From assembly GCA_034432935.1 (NCBI GenBank), contig DAOUBD010000050.1:1-34364 (forward strand): a stretch of DNA of 34,364 bases. The letters run 5' to 3'. The notes beneath the pieces are model-generated. The model saw nothing but the letters and a program-made list of their open reading frames with translations, was not told where the DNA came from and did no database searches. Positions within the stretch are counted from its first letter, which is position 1. Every line of letters starts with the position of its first letter. The position numbers were made by a program, and so were the translations under genes. Source of the DNA: DAOUAG01 sp034432935 (GTDB lineage: Bacteria; Chloroflexota; Dehalococcoidia; SM23-28-2; RBG-16-64-32). This document shows positions 30,798-34,364 of this stretch, one piece after another.

Positions 30798-31450
30798 GGG
30801 CCCACAGGGCGCGCGTCCGCCCAAGCCGTCTCCAGAACCTCTCGCAGCTCCTGCGCGGCCCGCTCCGGCGAGGCGGACCCCAATATGGCAGATATGACGG
30901 CCACGCCGCTGGCCCCAGCGCGCACCACTTCGGCTACCCGGGCCGCGACGATACCGCCGATGGCGAGCACAGGTATTGCTACGGCGCTGGTGACCTCGCG
31001 CACCAGGGAAGGCCCGGCCCCCGGCGCCGCGGGGTGAGATGGCGTCTCGTATACCGGCCCCGCCACCAGGTAGTCCCGGCAATCTCCCCACACGCGCGCC
31101 GCCGCCTGCCGGGAGTGGACGGACTGGCCCACCAAAAACGGGCGGTCCGGCCGGGCGACGCCAGCCGCAGCCTCTGGTAGGTGAACGCCATCGGCCCCGC
31201 AGGCCAGGGCGACCTGCAAAGGCCCGTTGATCACCAGCAGCGCCCGGCCGCCTATCGCCGCTCGCAAGCGCCTGCCGAGGGACGTCATCTCTGCGACAGG
31301 AAGGTCCTTCTCCCGCATCTGCACCATGTTCACCCCGCCGGCCACGGCTTCGTCCACCGCTTTCACCAAAGCGTCCTCGCCGCCCGCCAAACGGCGGTCC
31401 GTCACCAGCATCAGCGCCGGGAGAGGGAGGCGTGGCACAGTCGGGATCAT
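30794..31450 (-). CDS. tenI: Thiazole tautomerase TenI-like (ThiE fold)
   Basis: A 218-residue ThiE-superfamily barrel placed between thiG and thiS. It keeps MVQMREKDLP but has VINGPLQVALACGADGVHL where ThiE has N-D and lacks the GQxD aspartate, so both magnesium ligands are gone. The phosphate-site lysine of ThiE is also absent (GPVYETPSHPAAPGAG). VGQSVHSRQAA retains the histidine that is catalytic in Bacillus TenI, which aromatises the thiazole product of ThiG. TenI therefore fits better than a second thiamine-phosphate synthase. The start is ATG 31450. An in-frame GTG at 31498 would overlap thiG by 20 bases and remains possible. Confidence 0.82.
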   Translation of the reverse strand: MIPTVPRLPLPALMLVTDRRLAGGEDALVKAVDEAVAGGVNMVQMREKDLPVAEMTSLGRRLRAAIGGRALLVINGPLQVALACGADGVHLPEAAAGVARPDRPFLVGQSVHSRQAAARVWGDCRDYLVAGPVYETPSHPAAPGAGPSLVREVTSAVAIPVLAIGGIVAARVAEVVRAGASGVAVISAILGSASPERAAQELREVLETAWADARPVGP

Positions 31451-31478
31451 GGCATGCCGTCCGGAGGCCGCGCGGGCT

Positions 31479-32261
31479 TCACGAGGGTCTGGCGACACCC
31501 TCCACCGGGCTGGAAGCCTCCGCCAGCTCCTTGCGGGGGATGCGGCCGGCCAGATAGGCCTGGCGCCCAGCCTGTACTCCCATGCGGAACGCTTCAGCCA
31601 TGCGCACTGGGTCCTTGGCCTGGGCGATGGCCGTGTTCACCAGCACCGCGCTGGCCCCGATCTCCAGCGCCAGGGCCGCATCGGAGGGCGCCCCCAGCCC
31701 GGCGTCCACGATCACCGGCACTGAGGCGTTCTCCACGATGATCTGTATCTCCTCCAGCGTGAAGATGCCGCGCCCGGAGCCTATGGGCGATCCCAGCGGC
31801 ATAACCGTAGCGCAGCCGATCTCCTGTAGCCGCCGGGCCAGGACGGGGTCCGCATGGATATACGGGAGAACATGAAAGCCCTCCGCGATGAGGGTCTTGG
31901 CCGCCTCCAGGGTGGCGACAGGGTCCGGCAGCAGGTACTTCGGATCCGGGATGACCTCCAGCTTGACGAGGTCAGACCCCGTCAGCTCGCGGGCCAGGCG
32001 GGCTGTGAAAAGCGCCTCTTCGGCGGTGCGGCAGCCGGCCGTGTTGGGGAGGATCGTGTAGCGGCTCCAATCCAGATAGTCCATAAGGTTGGGCTCGCCC
32101 GGGCGGTCCAGGGGCAGGCGGCGGATGGCCACCGTGACCATCTCGGCGCCCGAGGCCTCGATGGCATCCCGCATCTCCTCCATGCTCCGGTACTTGCCGG
32201 TGCCAACGATGAGCCGCGAGCGGAACTTCCTGCCGGCGATGATCAGGGGGTCGTCATTCAT
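31479..32261 (-). CDS. thiG: Thiazole synthase
   Basis: A 260-residue ThiG that makes the thiazole phosphate ring from deoxyxylulose phosphate, dehydroglycine and the ThiS thiocarboxylate. Landmarks are SRLIVGTGKYRSMEEM near residue 15, MVTVAIRR near 40, LPNTAGCRTAEEAL near 71, LVKLEVIPDPKYLLPD near 98 and VMPLGSPIGSGRGI near 144. VDAGLGAPSDAALALEIGA and VLVNTAIAQAKDP close the barrel. The length is normal. The ATG overlaps the thiC stop as ATGA, so translation is coupled. The gene is controlled by the riboswitch upstream of thiC. Confidence 0.97.
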   Translation of the reverse strand: MNDDPLIIAGRKFRSRLIVGTGKYRSMEEMRDAIEASGAEMVTVAIRRLPLDRPGEPNLMDYLDWSRYTILPNTAGCRTAEEALFTARLARELTGSDLVKLEVIPDPKYLLPDPVATLEAAKTLIAEGFHVLPYIHADPVLARRLQEIGCATVMPLGSPIGSGRGIFTLEEIQIIVENASVPVIVDAGLGAPSDAALALEIGASAVLVNTAIAQAKDPVRMAEAFRMGVQAGRQAYLAGRIPRKELAEASSPVEGVARPS

Positions 32262-33631
32262 GGTTCTCTCCCCGTCTTGAGGGCTGACGCCGCGATCTCG
32301 TCTCCGTGCACCCGCTTCGGCCGCTCTTCGCCCAGATGCCGGGAGATCTGCATAGAACAGAACTTGGGACCGCACATGGAACAGAACTCGGCGTGCTTGA
32401 AAACGTCGTGGCCGAGGGTCTCGTCGTGCATGCGCCGGGCCGTCTCGGGATCCAGCGATAGCTCGAACTGGCGCTCCCAGTCGAAGTTGTACCTGGCGCG
32501 AGAGAGCTCATCGTCACGCTGTCTTGCCCCCGGGTGGCCGCGGGCCACATCGGCGGCGTGGGCAGCGATCTTGTAGGCGATGACGCCCTGTTTCACGTCC
32601 TCCAGATCGGGCAGCCCCAGGTGCTCCTTGGGGGTCACGTAGCAAAGGAGGGATGCCCCGTACCAGCCGATCATAGCGGCGCCGATGGCGGAGGTGATGT
32701 GATCGTACCCGGGGGCGATATCGGTAACCAGGGGCCCGAGGGTGTAGAAGGGCGCGCCATCGCACCACTCCTGTTCCTTCTCTACGTTCATCTGGATCTG
32801 GTCCATGGGCACGTGGCCAGGCCCTTCCACCATCACCTGGCAGCCCTTGGCCCTCGCCCGCTTCGTCAGCTCCCCCAGGGTGCGCAGCTCGGCGAACTGG
32901 GCCTCATCGGAGGCATCGGCTATGCAGCCCGGCCGGAGGCTGTCCCCCAGGGAGAAGGTGACATCGTACTTGGCGAAGATGTCGCATATGTCGTCGAACC
33001 GCTCGTACAGGGGGTTCTGCCGGTGGTGGTAGAACATCCACTGGGCCATGATCGCCCCGCCACGGGAGACGATGCCGGTGATGCGGTTCACCGTAAGAGG
33101 CAGGTACTCCAGCAGGATCCCCGCGTGGATGGTCTGGTAGTCCGTGCCTTGCTTCGCCTGGTGCTCGATCATCTCGATGAAGTCGTCCGGCGTCAGGTCC
33201 TCTACCCGCCTGACGGTGGTGACGGCCTGATAGATGGGCACGGTGCCCACCGGCACTGTCGCCTCGTCGATGATGGCCTGGCGGATGCGGTCGATGTCGC
33301 CGCCCGTCGAGAGGTCCATGACGGTGTCGGCGCCGTAGCGGACGGCGGTGCGCAGCTTCGCCAGCTCGTTCTCGATGTCCGAGGTGACGGCGGAGTTGCC
33401 GAAGTTGGCGTTGATCTTGACGGTGCAGGCCCTGCCGATGCCGATGGGGTCAAGCCTCTTTGCCAGATGGTTGACGTTGGCCGGGATCACCATCCGGCCC
33501 CGCGCCACCTCTTCACGCACCAGTTCCGCAGGCAACCCCTCCTTCTCCGCTACCCTCCGCATGGCATCCGTGATGACGCCATCGCGGGCCAGGGCGATCT
33601 GCGTTGCCGGCTTCGCTCCGTTCTGTCCCAT
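32258..33631 (-). CDS. thiC: Phosphomethylpyrimidine synthase
   Basis: A 457-residue radical-SAM enzyme that rearranges aminoimidazole ribotide into hydroxymethylpyrimidine phosphate. INANFGNSAVTSD near residue 73, MDLSTGGDID near 105, HAGILLEYLP near 165, SRGGAIMAQWM near 183, and VMVEGPGHVPMDQI near 265 are typical. C-terminal CSMCGPKFCSM has the CX2CX4C [4Fe-4S] motif. It has the shorter form without the N-terminal extension of many proteobacterial ThiC proteins. It is the first gene after the TPP riboswitch and heads thiC-thiG-tenI-thiS-thiO. Confidence 0.97.
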   Translation of the reverse strand: MGQNGAKPATQIALARDGVITDAMRRVAEKEGLPAELVREEVARGRMVIPANVNHLAKRLDPIGIGRACTVKINANFGNSAVTSDIENELAKLRTAVRYGADTVMDLSTGGDIDRIRQAIIDEATVPVGTVPIYQAVTTVRRVEDLTPDDFIEMIEHQAKQGTDYQTIHAGILLEYLPLTVNRITGIVSRGGAIMAQWMFYHHRQNPLYERFDDICDIFAKYDVTFSLGDSLRPGCIADASDEAQFAELRTLGELTKRARAKGCQVMVEGPGHVPMDQIQMNVEKEQEWCDGAPFYTLGPLVTDIAPGYDHITSAIGAAMIGWYGASLLCYVTPKEHLGLPDLEDVKQGVIAYKIAAHAADVARGHPGARQRDDELSRARYNFDWERQFELSLDPETARRMHDETLGHDVFKHAEFCSMCGPKFCSMQISRHLGEERPKRVHGDEIAASALKTGREP

Positions 33632-33656
33632 AGCTTCTTCCCTTCTAGGTCCCCGT

Positions 33657-33688
33657 GAACAAAACCGCCGCTGGGCTGACCAGCGGCG
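33657..33688 (-). terminator. Intrinsic terminator of the thi riboswitch
   Basis: On the minus strand CCGCTGG and flanking bases pair with CCAGCGG as a 9-bp stem (33680-33688 with 33666-33674) and a 5-base loop, followed by GGTTTTGTT. It lies between the TPP aptamer and thiC, so it is the likely expression platform: ligand-bound RNA ends here before thiC. Confidence 0.75.
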
Positions 33689-33704
33689 TCTCGACGTCGT
33701 TCCC

Positions 33705-33790
33705 TTCCCTTCGCTGGCATTACCCAGATCAGGTCCGGCGGTCGGCGGCGGATCCTGCCGCCCTCTCAGCCCGGGGCCACCGAGCTCCCG
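33705..33790 (-). ncRNA. TPP riboswitch (THI element)
   Basis: Read on the minus strand it contains the two conserved cores: GGGCTGAGAGGG (pyrimidine-sensing side) and ACCTGATCTGGGTAATGCCAGCGAAGGGA (pyrophosphate-sensing side), separated by a GC-rich arm. These match the TPP aptamer consensus very closely. It sits 73 bases before the thiC ATG, with an intrinsic terminator in between, so high thiamine diphosphate should shut down the thiC operon. Confidence 0.96.
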
Positions 33791-33809
33791 CTATTCCGTT
33801 ACCGCCTAC

Positions 33810-33838
33810 AGGGTAACACCTGCGAACTGGGCTGGCAA
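33810..33838 (-). promoter_or_regulatory. Likely promoter of the thiC operon
   Basis: On the minus strand TTGCCA (33838-33833) and TACCCT (33815-33810) are separated by exactly 17 bases and lie about 20 bases before the TPP aptamer. The -35 is a 5-of-6 match, the -10 weak. The placement is what a riboswitch leader needs. Confidence 0.45.
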
Positions 33839-33872
33839 CCGGCGGGCGGCGGCGACGACAGCTACGCTTCCC

Positions 33873-34364
33873 CTAGGCCTTCCAGCGCCAGAAGTGATCG
33901 ACCGGACCGTGCCCATGGCCCACGGGATAGGCGTGCCGAATGGCCTCCGTCAGATACTCCTTTGCCTTGCGCACCGCTTCGGGCACGGCATCCCCCATGG
34001 CGAGATAGGCGGCCATGGCGCTGGCGAAGGTGCAACCGGTGCCGTGGGTGCTCCTGGTCTCGATGCGGGGGCCCCCGTACTCCCGAAACTCGCGCCCGTC
34101 GAAGAGAACGTCCACCACGGTGTGTCCCCTGCGGTGGCCGCCCTTGATGACGGCGCAGCGGGGCCCCATGGCCACGATATCGCGGGCCGCCTCCCGGACG
34201 TCTGCCTCCGTATCCAGACCTCGCCCCAGGAGCGCTTCCGCCTCGGGGATGTTGGGGGTCACCACTTCGGCCAAAGGGAAGAGGAGGTCACGCAGGGCAC
34301 GAACGGCGTCCTCGCGCAACAGCCGCGCCCCGCTCTTGGACACCATCACGGGATCGACGACCAG
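33873..34364 (-). CDS. thiD: Hydroxymethylpyrimidine(-phosphate) kinase, C-terminal part (runs off window)
   Basis: The last 163 residues of a ThiD-type ribokinase-family enzyme. It phosphorylates hydroxymethylpyrimidine and its phosphate to give the substrate of ThiE. LVVDPVMVSKSGARLL at the truncated edge, VVTPNIPEAEALLG, AVIKGGHRRG and the anion-hole motif STHGTGCTFASAMAAYLA with the catalytic aspartate replaced by histidine-glycine context typical of ThiD (HGTGC) are all visible. It ends VDHFWRWKA. The N-terminus is beyond base 34364. Its stop lies 35 bases before the thiC promoter, so it is probably a separate transcript on the same strand. Confidence 0.93.
   Translation of the reverse strand: MVVDPVMVSKSGARLLREDAVRALRDLLFPLAEVVTPNIPEAEALLGRGLDTEADVREAARDIVAMGPRCAVIKGGHRRGHTVVDVLFDGREFREYGGPRIETRSTHGTGCTFASAMAAYLAMGDAVPEAVRKAKEYLTEAIRHAYPVGHGHGPVDHFWRWKA

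Noticed and set aside
30794..31498. Second thiamine-phosphate synthase (ThiE)
   Set aside because: The magnesium aspartates and phosphate-site lysine are missing, so TenI fits better.
32534..33658. Long plus-strand open frame opposite thiC
   Set aside because: An antisense shadow of a highly conserved enzyme.

Overview
The window is a GC-rich (by eye about 65% G+C), densely coded bacterial chromosome segment, with most genes on the minus strand and many 1 to 4 base gene overlaps. A Chloroflexota bacterium, probably of the Dehalococcoidia, is the best guess. This is an inference from gene style, not from a marker gene. The pointers are an F420-type luciferase-like oxidoreductase, NarG-like molybdoenzymes without Tat leaders, a relic of a dockerin-like 'DAVDALFILRHVAGL' tail, and many short GC palindromes between genes.

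Region 1 (1-11449, all minus strand) holds redox and carbon genes. A nine-gene run reads korD-korA-korB-korC (four-subunit 2-oxoglutarate:ferredoxin oxidoreductase), then a 1127-residue double-FAD HdrA-MvhD fusion, a HdrC-HdrB fusion, etfA, etfB and a small double zinc-finger-like protein. Nearly every junction is a GTGA/ATGA overlap or abuts. After this run come an LLM-class oxidoreductase and the start of a type II DMSO-reductase-family molybdoenzyme cut by the window edge. The run suggests a soluble complex that splits or merges electrons between ferredoxin, flavin and an ETF-linked acceptor, with 2-oxoglutarate oxidation as the ferredoxin source. I regard it as the most interesting system here.

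Region 2 (11646-14785, plus strand) has a sphingosine-1-phosphate-lyase-like PLP decarboxylase/lyase and an NDP-forming acyl-CoA synthetase alpha-type protein, separated by three REP-like hairpins. Region 3 (14782-21102, minus strand) pairs a complete molybdopterin oxidoreductase with a modA-modB-modC molybdate importer and an alpha/beta hydrolase. The importer and the two molybdoenzymes make molybdenum metabolism a theme of the window.

Region 4 (21237-27210) has a PEBP-family protein, tRNA-Lys(TTT), a PIN-toxin/Phd-antitoxin pair lying between two copies of a 75-bp direct repeat (one copy is the 3' end of the next gene), a GGDEF/HD-GYP cyclic-di-GMP protein with an adjacent sigma-like factor, an OmpR-type regulator with a degenerate receiver domain, and a metallo-beta-lactamase-fold hydrolase.

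Region 5 (27207-34364) is thiamine biosynthesis: thiE alone, then thiO, thiS, tenI, thiG and thiC in a minus-strand operon behind a TPP riboswitch with an intrinsic terminator, and the end of thiD. CCCCAGCCTGAAGGCTGGGG-type palindromes sit between thiamine genes, and one has become the C-terminal coding sequence of thiS. A small membrane protein and a LOG-family phosphoribohydrolase lie on the plus strand between thiE and thiO, beside a dockerin-like gene relic.

No stretch over 300 bases is without a gene. The largest gaps (13089-13321, 22677-22926, 26240-26496, 33632-33872) are described as repeats or regulatory sites where I could see something. I saw nothing convincing in 26240-26496.
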